Shown in pieces: positions 10,537 to 22,390 of a stretch of 64,000 nt of DNA; positions within the stretch are counted from its first letter, which is position 1; every line of letters starts with the position of its first letter. Position numbers and translations under genes: made by a program. The stretch spans positions 711,781,202 to 711,845,201 of the forward strand of contig NC_064617.1 in the NCBI RefSeq assembly GCF_023898315.1, in the 5' to 3' direction. The notes beneath the pieces are model-generated. The model saw only the letters and a list, made by a program, of their open reading frames with translations. It searched no databases and had not been told where the DNA came from. This stretch comes from Schistocerca nitens (Eukaryota; Arthropoda; Insecta; Orthoptera; Acrididae).

Positions 10537-11240
10537 GTCAGCATCCAAGATCGCGCAAATTAATCTTTGTTACTGGCAATCGGTTACGATGGTTGTAACT
10601 GTCATCTTCTAGTCTTCAAAAAATTTTTGTTATAAAACGTGTTCCATTGTGTCATTATGGTGGATAAAATGTAGCACATTATAAAGAGATTTCAGCAATA
10701 ATACCGTTTACAGTTAAAAAGTGTCTTATACACGTGGACATGTTGTCATACGTAGCGCTCAAAAAGGCTCCTTAATTCTCAAAGTGCACGATACACAGTA
10801 AAATGTAGATTTGTACATCTGTTTATGTTTGCGTGACATATTATATACGTCGTGGATCCACCTTAGACGAAGTATTATACTTTGTGTAAGGTGGATCCAC
10901 GATATATATAACATGTCACGCAAACATAAACACATGTACAAATCTGCATCTTACTGTGTATCGTGCGTTTTAAGAATTAGTAAGCATCTGTGAGCGCTAC
11001 GTATGACAACATGCCCATGTGTATAAGACACTTTTTAACTGTAAACGGTATTATTGCTGAAATCTCTTTATAATGTGCTATATTTTATCCACTATAGTGA
11101 CAACAGGTCATGAGATACTATCCCACAATGGAACACGTTTTATAACAAAATTTTTTTGAAGACCAGAAGATGACAGTTACAACTATCGAAACCTGTTGTC
11201 AGTAATAAAGGCTAATTTGTGCGTTCGTGGATACTGAATG
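10537..11240. repeat. Long near-perfect palindrome (foldback element, ~340-bp arms)
   Basis: Arms at about 10537-10880 and 10885-11240 are inverted copies around GTGGATCCAC blocks near the centre (10853-10863 and 10890-10901). Shared blocks include AAAAGTGTCTTATACAC, CGCAAACATAAAC, ATTATAAAGAGATTTCAGC and ACGTGTTCCATTGTG. The right arm carries an extra block of about 24 bp near 11100. No coding capacity; the two 60-codon frames here are mirror images of the arms. Probably a non-autonomous foldback or MITE. Confidence 0.85.
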
Positions 11241-12949
11241 GTATTTTTTTTTTTTTTTTTTGCAAGAGAAACCATCTTTCGCAGTTGCTCTTGTAACATT
11301 TATCATGCAGTGAGGAAGGAACGATTAAAAAGAAAACTTTTAGATTATTAAACGTCTATCCAGACTGTAAGGAGTATTATCAAGATCCTGGTCATAGTGT
11401 AATGTTTGTGACAGTCGGGAGAATCAGCGCGACCATACCTTAGCTACAGAGTACGCCAGACGGCTTCCAGGTTTTCACTGCACCCCCCAGCTTTTTAAAT
11501 GCCCCCGCATCGACCGTGAAGATCTCAGGCGCGGGGGCGCCGAGTTATTGTTCGGCGAGAACCAAATGAAGTTAAGGTCGCCCCCGCCGTCCCCATTAAG
11601 TGCCGCCTCCAGACCAGCACCCCCAAGGCCCCCCCCCCCACACACACAGCCCCAGGAGACGCCCCCTCGCCTATAGCGCTACGGCTCCATTATTTGCCCT
11701 GATACCTTAGGCGGCTTCGACCGCCTCTCTGGCCATGAGATGCAGCGATGTGGCGCACGGTTAGCAGCTTCGACTCCACGAAAAGGATATTACCCTGCTC
11801 TGGTAGTTTAGGGCGTGTTTCTGGCGAGATGCCTGCTCCTAATCTTTCACCATTTATTTCATCCATCAGAGAGATACCTCCACGTCACACCACCACCCAA
11901 TCGCGGCCGTGGGCAAAACCCACACACTCTTAGAGATATGGGGCGCGCGAGACAAATGTCGTCGCCACGTATTGTTCCATGGATTTCCTTCAAAATCTAT
12001 TTTGGAGAATACGGATTCATCCTCTGCACTGTTCCACTTTTACGTCCACACATACTATAAAATCGATGTGTGTAGATGTACATACGTATGTATGTACCAC
12101 ATCTCGTCCTAAAACACTGGACCGACTTCAACCCGACTTGGTACACATATCACTTACTATCTGGGGAAAATCTCGGGGGAGGAGGGTTAGAGCCATATAC
12201 CTGTCAAAGGGGTAGGCATCGGTGTGAAAAAGTAGTGTAGCTCACAACGGGCGATTTCGTAGGATTTATTCGTGCAGTTTTGGTGAAAGAGACCCCTTAG
12301 TGACTTGTAACACACTTTACACATAATTTCAAACTCTTACCTAACTTTTCTCGCTGACAGCTCTTACAAAATGATGAAAGGAAAAAAGGATTATCATTTA
12401 CTACGTTTTCGCTGTTCATGCAGCAAAACTGCCACATCAGCTACAACATTCTAATTTATTTCTTCTTTACCACTAATTATATTCACTGCACATTTTGCAG
12501 ACAGTACTTACACCTACCACTGAATGTAGCTGCAAAAATTACATCATTGTACCACACATGTTTCAGATGATATTGCGTCGTAAACACCAAGGTACATGAA
12601 AAACTACCACACCATGCATCACGTTTTAATTTATTGTCTTTACTATTAACTCTTTTGGCAAAAAAAAATCGCAGACTGTATCATAATATATCACTGAACG
12701 TACCTGAAAAATTATATCACTATCAGGCATATTGTTCAAGATATATAACGTCATAGAGATACAGCAGGACGAAATTTGCTAGGGATACATATGAAATGTG
12801 GGTATAAATGTGTAAAATATGTTAAATATTTGTGGAACATATGTAACATGTGCGTACTCTGGCAAAGCCGCTCATAAGAAGCTACTCCAGTCAAACTTGG
12901 TATATATACTACCAGCTAGGAATAAATGAAGTGATCATATGTCATCGTT
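11241..12949. other. No gene; C-rich patch and probable dispersed repeat
   Basis: Bases 11480-11720 are C/G-rich with short C runs. Bases 12040-12200 (ACGTATGTATGTACC, CACTGGACCGACTTCAACC) and 12840-12945 look like a dispersed repeat, into which the SINE at 12950 appears to be inserted. No protein family is recognisable in the short frames. Confidence 0.4.
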
Positions 12950-13162
12950 GGCCGGGAGGCTCCATTCGGGGAAGTTCGGCCGCCAAGTGCAAGTCCTATT
13001 TCAGTCGACGCCGCATTGGGCGACTTGCGCGCCGATTATGAGGATGAAATGATGATGAGGACATTCCCCGAGCAGAGAAAATCTCCAACCCGGCCGGGAA
13101 TCGAACCCGGGCAAGCTTGCATGGGAGGCGAGCACGTTACCACCCAGCTAAGCAGGCGGACA
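12950..13162 (-). mobile_element. tRNA-derived SINE, type A
   Basis: On the minus strand the unit starts with a tRNA-like head: GTCCGCCTGCTTAGCTGGG (A-box-like TAGCTGGGTGG) and a B box in GGGTTCGATTCCCGGCC at about 13085-13100. A non-tRNA body follows toward 12950. The spacing of the internal RNA polymerase III promoter boxes fits a tRNA origin. It is not a functional tRNA, because the acceptor stem does not close and the sequence runs on into the SINE body. Confidence 0.85.
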
Positions 13163-13560
13163 GCTACGAAGAAATATTGAGGGAGTAAGAACCAGCAACC
13201 TTCTATTGGGGTGGGGAACAGACGAGGGAATGATGCACAGACAGAGAGGGGGAAGGAGGATATGGACAAAGATATGATAGAGGAGGAGATGCACACAGTG
13301 ACAGGGAGGGGGAAATGGGCAGAGAAAGGGAAGAGGTGGAGATAGAGAGAGGGGGAAGCGGCAGATGGATGGAAGAAGGAACGAGAAGGATAGTGAGCGG
13401 GGGAAGGGGAAATAAACAGAGAAAGGGGAGGGAGAGGGGGAAAGGAGGAGGCGGTCAGAGAGTAAGTGGTGGACAGAGAGGAGGGGAAGGAGGAGGTGCA
13501 GGGAGAAAAGGACAGAGAGGGGGGCGGAAGAAATGGATAAAGAGAGGTGGAAGGAGCAAC
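13163..13560 (+). repeat. Purine-rich (GGGA/GAGA) low-complexity tract
   Basis: About 350 bases of almost pure A/G on the plus strand, especially 13220-13555. It creates long open frames on both strands (Gly/Arg/Glu-rich on plus, Ser/Pro/Phe-rich on minus) that I read as artefacts of composition. Confidence 0.8.
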
Positions 13561-15000
13561 CTGACTAGTGGAATAAATACATAGCCGGGTAACGTAGCGT
13601 ACTGAGCTAGTCAGTGTATAAAAAGGGCCGCCAGCCTCGCTTTGGCCGCGAGAAAGGAATTAACTTTTCTCCAGTTATTGAGCCCTGTAGTTATCAAACA
13701 ACTTTCAGAACATCCGACCACAGGATGGATAAATGAACACAACTAACAGAGCATACGCTGTCTCCAGCAGACTCCTGCCAATTTGCGCCTATAGTCTCTA
13801 CAATAACCAAACTGGAATACAGTTTGAAGTCAGCAGGAAAAGAATCACGCAACAACAACACACAAATTTCCATGGAAACGAACTGAATTTATTGGCTTAA
13901 ATTTAAATGGCTAAATTCGTTTCGTTCATTGGACACCATCCCCAGCAAGCTAGAAGGTCCATAATGATATAACACAGTTGCCTACTTGGCATGTGCTCAC
14001 TCGCTAAAACGCAACATTCGTCTAGGAAAAAAGGACTATAAGGAATTCCACGCTCGCGCATGGGAACACACTTCTGATTCTTGTAGTTTCCGTGATTGAA
14101 AAGTGTCGTACCCTTGTCGTCAATAGATGTCGCTACTGTGACGTCTGTACATTGATGACAGCCTACGTGAGGCACTGATATGCCTTGGGGACAGCGGCGC
14201 TACTCCCAACAAACGGCATCACACACGCATACACATGTAAATGGCAACTACCGGAATAACTACAAATGTCTGTGTGTTTTCTTTGATTTATTCAGCAACA
14301 CAAATACTCAACATTCATGTGATTGTAGCAAAGTTCTAGCCTGTGCCAATGTCCCGTCTAGAGACTAAGTCCAAATCGATGAATACATCTGCCTCCTTCC
14401 CGGTGTAGACATTGCCCCTTGGCGATGTCTTGTGTTGTTGCTGGGCTGCTCATTTCCTGTCGGCACGCGTGGTGCTTCGTTTGGAGTGCAGGTCGGGGCG
14501 CCTTGGGAGATGAGCTGTGATGGAACAGCAGAGCTCGACTGAACTAGACTTTCCTGTCAGACCGCGGAATGTGACATATCCTAGTTTGCGCAGTCATATG
14601 AAAGTGGCCACTGCTAATTCCACGTGACTGCTGACGTGCTACATAGTTCCTGTTATTCTGCGACTTCTCTCGTCGGCCGCTTGAATTGCTAGTGGCTCAT
14701 TCCGCCTGGCGCCTAGACGACCCCGTGTAACATGCGTCGCAAGAGGGAAGGCTAACCTGCACTGAAGTTACCATCACACAACTCGCTGTCGCATTAAGGA
14801 GCAACTCGTTGTTCACGAAGGATAGCTCCCGATTTCAGATAAATTATCACAAACTCCGTCCAGAGGGCACAAGACGACTCCTCCTAATCCCGCAAAGGCT
14901 GTCGCTCAACCTCCCTCTCTCACAAACTCCAGACTCCTCCAAAGAATTATTTAACATTTAGCAGTTTCAGCTGTTTAGACTTACGAGCGTAACGTAGATA
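13561..15000. other. No gene recognised; one TATA-like motif
   Basis: A TATAAAAAG motif at 13617-13625 followed by GGCCGCC could be the core of a retroelement or host promoter, but no ORF or LTR ends support it. The remainder holds only short open frames. Bases 14380-14930 are moderately GC-rich and unclassified. Confidence 0.35.
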
Positions 15001-15246
15001 TACACTCCTGGAAATGGAAAAAAGAACACATTGACACCGGTGTGTCAGACCCACCATACTTGCTCCGGACACTGCGAGAGGGCTGTACAAGCAATGATCA
15101 CACGCACGGCACAGCGGACACACCAGGAACCGCGGTGTTGGCCGTCGAATGGCGCTAGCTGCGCAGCATTTGTGCACCGCCGCCGTCAGTGTCAGCCAGT
15201 TTGCCGTGGCATACGGAGCTCCATCGCAGTCTTTAACACTGGTAGC

Positions 15247-16269
15247 ATGCCGCGACAGCGTGGACGTGAACCGTATGTGCAGTTGACGGACTTTGAGCGA
15301 GGGCGTATAGTGGGCATGCGGGAGGCCGGGTGGACGTACCGCCGAATTGCTCAACACGTGGGGTGTGAGGTCTCCACAGTACATCAATGTTGTCGCCAGT
15401 GGTCGGCGGACGGTGCACGTGCCCGTCGACCTGGGACCGGACCGCAGCGACGCACGGATGCACGCCAAGACCGTAGGATCCTACGCAGTGCCGTAGGGAA
15501 CCGCACCGCCACTTCCCAGCAAATTAGGGACACTGTTGCTCCTGGGGTATCGCCGAGGACCATTCGCAACCGTCTCCATGAAGCTGGGCTACGGTCCCGC
15601 ACACCGTTAGGCCGTCTTCCGCTCACGCCCCAACATCGTGCAGCCCGCCTCCAGTGGTGTCGCGACAGGCGTGAATGGAGGGACGAATGGAGACGTGTCG
15701 TCTTCAGCGATGAGAGTCGCTTCTGCCTTGGTGCCAATGATGGTCGTATGCGTGTTTGGCGCCGTGCAGGTGAGCGCCACAATCAGGACTGCATACGACC
15801 GAGGCACACAGGGCCAACACCCGGCATCATGGTGTGGGGAGCGATCTCCTACACTGGCCGTACACCACTGGTGATCGTCGAGGGGACACTGAATAGTGCA
15901 CGGTACATACAAACCGTCATCGAACCCATCGTTCTACCATTCCTAGACCGGCAAGGGAACTTGCTGTTCCAACAGGACAATGCACGTCCGCATGTATCCC
16001 GTGCCACCCAACGTGCTCTAGAAGGTGTAAGTCAACTACCCTGGCCAGCAAGATCTCCGGATCTGTCGCCCATTGAGCATGTTTGGGACTGGAGGAAGCG
16101 TCGTCTCACGCGGTCTGCACGTCCAGCACGAACGCTGGTCCAACTGAGGCGCCAGTTGGAAATGGCATGGCAAGCCGTTCCACAGGACTACATCCAGCAT
16201 CTCTACGATCGTCTCCATGGGAGAATAGCAGCCTGCATTGCTGCGAAAGGTGGATATACACTGTACTAG
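15247..16269 (+). CDS. Tc1-family transposase, intact (340 aa), copy 2
   Basis: The reading frame is complete from the ATG at 15247 (MPRQRGREPYVQL) to the stop at 16267-16269. The catalytic triad D155, D244, E277 is intact with the same 32-residue D-E spacing. By eye it differs from copy 1 at about nine positions, among them GREV to GCEV and RCYRQW to QCCRQW in the DNA-binding region, GDRT to GNRT, DWMKR to DWRKR and RRQVEM to RRQLEM. The changes in the paired-like helix-turn-helix could affect terminus binding, but nothing truncates the protein. AATAAA follows at 16362. Confidence 0.95.
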   Translation: MPRQRGREPYVQLTDFERGRIVGMREAGWTYRRIAQHVGCEVSTVHQCCRQWSADGARARRPGTGPQRRTDARQDRRILRSAVGNRTATSQQIRDTVAPGVSPRTIRNRLHEAGLRSRTPLGRLPLTPQHRAARLQWCRDRREWRDEWRRVVFSDESRFCLGANDGRMRVWRRAGERHNQDCIRPRHTGPTPGIMVWGAISYTGRTPLVIVEGTLNSARYIQTVIEPIVLPFLDRQGNLLFQQDNARPHVSRATQRALEGVSQLPWPARSPDLSPIEHVWDWRKRRLTRSARPARTLVQLRRQLEMAWQAVPQDYIQHLYDRLHGRIAACIAAKGGYTLY

Positions 16270-16361
16270 TGCCGACATTGTGCATGCTCTGTTGCCTGTG
16301 TCTATGTGCCTGTGGTTCTGTCAGTGTGATCATGTGATGTATCTGACCCCAGGAATGTGTC

Positions 16362-16367
16362 AATAAA
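16362..16367 (+). terminator. AATAAA polyadenylation signal of Tc1-like copy 2
   Basis: Same position relative to the element as in copies 1 and 3. Confidence 0.6.
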
Positions 16368-18008
16368 GTTTCCCCTTCCTGGGACAATGAATTCACTGTG
16401 TTCTTATTTCAATTTCCAGGAGTGTATTTATTGGGCTCTTCCTATTCCCACTGGCAGAATGTCTTTAGAAAACACTGCTTCACTTAGTCAGGTAGTCAGC
16501 TCAGTGTACAACCTATTTAGGAAAAAACTGACCCGTCATCTCAGGGCTGAACAAAAAGCGCTGTCCCGTCGAATACTGGGGATCGTTTTAAGCATCGACA
16601 ATAGTGACCAAGAAGATGCTATAGGCGCGGTCGGGAAACCACATGTTGCACTTTGAGAAATTTGTAAGATGATGTCCACCAGGGTCATAGTGCCAACTTA
16701 GAAACTGTTTGAATGAAAATGCAGTGATATTGACATGCAAGACCTCAAAGTGGCGACAAGTCCAAAGTCTGTAAGTTAATTATTACACCGTCTGAAACCA
16801 TTTGTGTAACACGTTACTCTTTTAGCGAATACGGTAACAATTCTTTGTTGCAATACCAAAACGAATAGTTGGCTAGGTTTTATGATAAGGCAGCCAAGGG
16901 AACAAAACTGTTCGGCCCAGAATCACTTTGAGCTACACCAGAAACCACTCATATAAATCGCGATTCCCGCACCACAGAACTGCAGAACACTGCTATAAGA
17001 GAACATTTCTCCACTTCGTCAGTGGGTTGTGTCATTTTGTTTTGGCCTCTATACCTGCGTACTACGGAGCTGTGACGCGGAGGTTTCATTGTTTACCGAA
17101 ACTGCAGGCTTGTACCTGAAAAAAAACATAAAATAATTACATAACTTAAGTTTATAGAGGTTATAACTGAAACTTTATTAGTCGTGCGAAAGTCACCGTC
17201 CTGCATTGTACTTACACAGACCGCATGCCAGCGATAACACATTAGCACAGGCGCTAGAACCTCGCCACCAGAAGTTTGAACCACGGATTAAGGTAGGCGA
17301 TGGGTCATGATACACGTCGATACACTGCCAACGCCAAAATGGAAATACACATACGTAGGACGCTGCAACCATCCTGCCTTCAGGGCACCGACCGCGCATG
17401 TGAGAGTCCTGTATACAAGGAATGAAATGAGGCTCAGCACCGTCGAACGACTTAGAAATCATAGAGACATCCTGCCCAACAGCGTTCTATAACTTGTTTT
17501 TTGAGGTGACCGTTAGTCTTCAGTCTGGTTTACAGCCTGTACGAGCAGTCGCGGAATCCAAAGGAAAGTGAGCACTGTGATGTTCAAGTTGTCTTTCGAA
17601 ATGCTGAAAACTGATCCATGTGTGATTTTCATTTTTTTCAATTGTCGTTTCGATTGTAATACGCCGGTATTCGAGCAACACGGCCTCCTCTTGCGATTTC
17701 CAGTTCTTCACAGAAGTATGCTCTGCCACTTAGTTCTTCGTCATTCATCCAATTCGCAATTTTTCACAAACATCACTTATTTATGTAAGTTTACAAGGTT
17801 GATGACGGAACAACAAAAGAAAGGTAACAATAAAGATTCTAAGTAAAAGGCTCCTAATTGAAGCAAACTGAAGTTCACTTCTAATTTGTCACAAAGGTCC
17901 GAGGTAACACACACAGAGACACACTAGTAAAAGTCCAATTCAGAGACGAAGACGTAATCTTCAGTGGTCGAAGTCCACAAGGTCGGCATCGGGAGTGAAC
18001 TGAGCTTC

Positions 18009-18026
18009 GGGGCTGGTTTTAGCCCC
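18009..18026 (+). repeat. Small GC hairpin
   Basis: GGGGCT, a 6-base loop and AGCCCC form a perfect 6-bp stem. Function unknown. Confidence 0.5.
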
Positions 18027-18067
18027 TAAATAGTTGTCTCCAACCAGTCAGATTTTGGCGTGGTGAT

Positions 18068-18109
18068 ACTTCCTGCAGGCCGTGGCTCGAGCTTCCCCTG
18101 CAGGAAGTA
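18068..18109. repeat. Perfect 12-bp stem inverted repeat
   Basis: ACTTCCTGCAGG at 18068-18079 and its exact complement CCTGCAGGAAGT at 18098-18109 enclose 18 bases. It may be a miniature hairpin or the centre of an unclassified foldback. Confidence 0.65.
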
Positions 18110-19678
18110 GTGCTCAGAATGTCTGTTTCCATTATCTTGTATGTAAACAGCAGGTATTTACCATGGTGCTTTTGGCACACCTTGGACGTAGACAACCCCG
18201 TCGTCTGTGATGTAATATGGGTTGCCGGCCCTCAGGGGCTACCTTGGTTCTGGCATAACACACTTCTTTTACACATTGGAAGTGCCTGCGGCACGTAACT
18301 GGCGTGTCATATGTTGGTGCACTATTCCCGTGTACTTGCAGTAACTCAGCACGGGCTGTTACAGTGTTGTTCCTCACCAAATGAATAAAATTGACTACGG
18401 CACAATACTCTGATTTATCAGTGGACCGCACCGTTTGATTTTGGTTTCTCTAAAGACGTGCTATGGCACTGCGGCGCGGAGATTTAAACGTATATCAGAA
18501 CTGCAGTCATGTACCTGCAAACAAATAAAAATATTTAGGTAATTTAATTTTTTCGTAGGTATAATTATAACTTTGCGACCACTCCGCGTATAACAATGCT
18601 ACAGTTCCGTTTGGCTCTCATCAGGATACTGATAAAATCAGAAGTGAAACAGAAATCAGATGTAGAGTCTCCACACCACCTAAACCACTCTCAGTAGCCC
18701 TAAATGAAATATTCGAATCTTAAAATTCGGAGAGACAAGGAGAAATTCGCTTTAATTAAACATAACTTCGATTGCTGATGCCATTGTTAGGTACAGTTTG
18801 AATTCGAAGGAGCAGCGTTTAAATTCTTGATTTATGAGATAAGATCTGGATGGTTTCTTACAAAAGATACGCCAGACTTCCTTCTCCATCCTCACCCTAT
18901 CCACGTTTGTACCCCAACGACCTCTTCGGTTACAAAACGTTAACTCTGATCTCCCTACCTTCTAATGCAGATAAGTTTCAACACTAAAGGAAGAACTTGG
19001 CAGAGAAAGTTTGAAAGTGCCCTGAAAGTCGATATCAATAAGGCTAAACTCAAGTATAATGACTACGGTGAGAATTGTACAGGTAAATAATGACTAATGA
19101 CGTTACAGAACCAGTGGACGAGTTTTTGTGTTTAGGTCAACTGAAGACGACTGGATGGACCGGGAAGAAAAATTGAGCGGTGAAATAGCCGTAGAGTGCT
19201 TTTGGCAAAGTAAACAGACGTAATATTCACATTTTCTAATTATTGTCCAACCCGTTTCTGAGCGAGAAGTCAATTTCCAGTGGTTGAATGGACTTAATCG
19301 ATGTTACATTTGCTTACATTAATATGACAACACACTTTCACGAGAAATCTTCCTCAGGCGGGCTTAATGAAAGAAATTAAGTAGAGAAATAAAGTATTTT
19401 ACATATTACTTGCATTTGATCACATAACAATTCTCTTCCGCACTGGTGAAAAACTTTCAAGTTTGCACTTACATTTCGAATAATTTAGCAAGTTTATGAC
19501 AGTACTACATGATTTCAGTGAAATAGGTAGATAGTGAATATAAGTCGTAACGAAGATTACACTATCTTGTTTAATAACGACTTTCTCTTAATACAATGGA
19601 CTTAAAGAGGTAATTAACTCGTTTTACTTACCCCTCTTTCAAACAACCCCACACACTCACCACACACTAGCCACTCCG

Positions 19679-19696
19679 CCCCCCCCCCCCCCCCCC
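19679..19696 (+). repeat. Homopolymer C tract
   Basis: About 18 consecutive C residues within a C/A-rich stretch (19630-19700). Confidence 0.85.
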
Positions 19697-19911
19697 ACTA
19701 ACTCCGATATTATACTCACTGTCGCTCTTTACTGAAGACTGTTTGATTTAATTTATATTACTGAGCTGCAATCTCAGTAGTACAGAATAGACGATAACCA
19801 CTCTGCAATAGGAACAGCGAATTTTAACGACTATTCTGAGTCTACATCTATTGTCCGCAAGCCGCCTTACCACTCCATGTGTTCATAAGCATGTCAAATC
19901 CCCTGTTGAAT

Positions 19912-20072
19912 ACACAGAATGTCCTAGAAATGTTGCGGCAAACTTCGAGGGGCTGTAGAGAGTGTCTTGAGGACAAACCGAGTATGGGTACCCGTCTCCG
20001 AAAATGTCAGTCAACGACGCTTCAGAGCGTCGAAGTTGTAGACGCCAGAGCCTACGACTAGGTGACCCCTGC
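19912..20072 (+). mobile_element. Terminal fragment of a DNA transposon
   Basis: Resembles, in the opposite orientation, the fragment at 23300-23414. Shared blocks are GTTGCG, GAGGGGCTGTAGAG or its counterpart, GTGTCTTGAGGA and CGACGC. The other copy begins ACAGGGTGTCCC, a common mariner-type terminus. The fragment is cut by the MITE at 20073 and seems to resume after 20486. Confidence 0.55.
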
Positions 20073-20486
20073 GGCAGCAAACGTGACTTTTTACGCATCG
20101 CAATGTTTGTTGTTCAGTGTTCGCGACTAACTGCTACGGTCGCCAGTGGAGAAGATGGCGACAGTTGAGGCCTCGTCTCCTGTTGAATGTCAATCTCTGT
20201 TGCCTTGGTGGATGACTGTTTCAAACAGGGAGTTTCCGCTGTTTATTTTCCTCTTGTGTACCGAGAAAATTGGTGATTTTACAGGGTTCCAGGAGAAAAA
20301 TACATTGCGGATGGAAACTCGTCTCTGAAAGCAACGGAAGAGTCATAGGAGATAAATTCGTTCTACGCAGCAGCTAGCTCCAACTCCACTGGCTATCGTG
20401 GCAATCAGCTGTGATCACTACGTAACAAACAAAATTGCGAGACTTCCGCCTATGGCTCGTCTGCGTAGAAAGTCACGTTCGCTGCC
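20073..20486. mobile_element. MITE with ~27-bp terminal inverted repeats
   Basis: The left end GGCAGCAAACGTGAC and the right end (minus strand) GGCAGCGAACGTGAC continue as inverted repeats for about 27 bases with few mismatches. The 414-bp interior has only short frames. It seems nested in the transposon fragment at 19912-20072. I could not define a clean target duplication. Confidence 0.7.
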
Positions 20487-20760
20487 AGAGCGGTGGCCAA
20501 GTCGCAGGCGCCGACACCTATAACTTCGATGCTGTGTAGTGAAACATGTATGTCTGTAATAAGATTGAAATTACGTAACTGACAGTCAAGTAAAACATGT
20601 ACGTTTGAAATAGGAATAGCATGTAAACGCTTATCTTATCTCGTCGCCTATGCGCTTTGCCCTGAACTGAACTTTTCTGACTACAAGAATGTAAACTGTC
20701 AGTAACTTTAAACCAAACCAAAACCGAACGAATTTACGTAACACAAAAACAATCTGATGC

Positions 20761-22390
20761 AACACCATTGATTTGAAATTGGCTCTCGTAATTGATACGC
20801 CCGCTAAACCCGCTGGGCAGAACAGGTAATTAGGATTGTGGAAAGGACCAAATAAGGTTGGGGTCAGTTAAACCTAATTGTAATTTATTTTAATTTAATA
20901 ACACATTTACACAACACAAAGCGGCACATAGCCGAACCTTTACCAAATGCAACTCTTTCACGGCTGTAGGCCTCCAAACAAGAAATCTTAAAAATCAACA
21001 AGATAAAAATGCAATTAAAATAGCAAGTAAAATAATTAAGAAACATATCACAGCTACGTGGAAAGCCTCAAGGCAAAGCAGATAGAACAAACATATGTAA
21101 GGTGTAATACAAATGGCTGAAGGCCACTATTAAGTTTAAAAATTTTAAAATATATTACCATTATCTTTTAAAGGCAGAAGGCAGCAATGTTTAAGCTTCA
21201 AAGAAAATTTGAAGAATAAGTTGCAAGGTGAAAAGCCCACAATTAATTTTGGAAAATTTAAAAAAAAGAAAATATAAGCACAAGCCTTAAATTTTAAGTA
21301 GCTGGAAACATAATTAAACACCGGTGAGAAAGACAATAAAGACGACGGCACTCAGAAGCCTCGAGGGAGGTCGGTCTGCCCTCGTTCACTTAGGTGAGAC
21401 AGGTGGTGAGCCCAACTACACTTGATCCGTCGGAACCCAACCAGGGGATATACGGACCGACCGACACAACGACTAGCTTCCCATCAATCATTTCATGAGA
21501 ACTTAAACACAAAAGGTTACAAACGTGATAATCCACAATCAATTATGTATTAGCTGTCAAAATTACACATTACGTTGGACAACGACAACAGGTGAGGAAA
21601 GGACGCTGCCTGAAATTTCGTTAGTGGGCAGGGCCGGTAACCGGAACACTAACGGCAACAAGTCAGAAAATTCCGCTGGTGCACTCGAATTGTAGTCAAT
21701 CAAACTAATTAATTCCACCACGTGGCGGCTAAATTTCAGCAATAGAAACACTCGGTGTTGCTCACAGGAAAACCTCCTCACCAGCAAACCACCGTAACGA
21801 ACCACCACAGCATGAATGGACGTGGCTTGGGTAGTTGAAAACGCTACTCAAATTTGACGACCTGGGTCGGTGAACCACGAAGATCGTAGCGATCGGACAG
21901 CTCCACACACGCAGATACCGCCAGCGGACCCAGTCGACTGCACCGTGCGGAGATAACTTCCCTGATCCGCAGCAACCGACCGACCGACCGCCCTCAGACT
22001 GCCGGCAACATCTAAAATAGTCGTCCAACTACACACACAACCTGACAAACACTTTGCACGAAGACCTGAACGATACCCAACAGTAACTAAGCACGCATGA
22101 AGACAAATCGGGAGTGGATGCACACAGGACGACCGTGGAACGTGGCTCAAGTGGTGTGTGACGGCAATGGTCGGGCGAGCCATGTCGACGCAGACCTCAC
22201 TGCTGCTCCAACCCGACTGCACTAGTGCCGCATTGCAACTCCCCGACTGCACGACAGACAACGACCGGGGAGTAATAGCAGACGAGCAAAGATACTACGA
22301 GAGGCGGTATATAGATATGTGCTGCTAGCGCCGGTCACGGTCAGGCAAAGCAGTGACTCATTGACAGTAGTAATTTAAATTAACGTAGTG
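20761..22390 (-). repeat. Unclassified transcription-unit-like repeat, possibly a solo LTR
   Basis: Read on the minus strand, this stretch has a TATA-like ATATCTATATACC at about 22311-22322, a long GC-rich leader with several short ATG frames (up to 137 codons, 22261-21848) and, near its far end, an AATAAA-like run in an A/T-rich block at 20880-20900. That order (TATA, leader, poly-A signal) resembles an LTR. I see no flanking duplication, no primer-binding site and no gag or pol, so the LTR reading is tentative. Confidence 0.35.

Larger units (their letters stand above)
15003..16424 (+). mobile_element. Intact Tc1-like DNA transposon, copy 2 (1422 bp)
   Basis: Same length, termini (CACTCCTGGAAATGG) and orientation as copy 1, flanked by TA at 15001-15002 and 16425-16426. 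It sits in unclassified DNA. Confidence 0.95.
16427..19911. other. No gene recognised; two related ~110-bp segments
   Basis: Bases 17052-17175 and 18463-18580 share a diverged direct repeat (a GCGGAG block, ACTGCAG, GTACCTG, then AT-rich sequence ending TATAACT), which suggests an unclassified dispersed repeat. The open frames are short and unrecognised. Confidence 0.4.

Noticed and set aside
13036-13584. Gly/Arg-rich and Ser/Pro-rich frames in the purine tract
   Set aside because: Composition artefact of GA-rich simple sequence on both strands.
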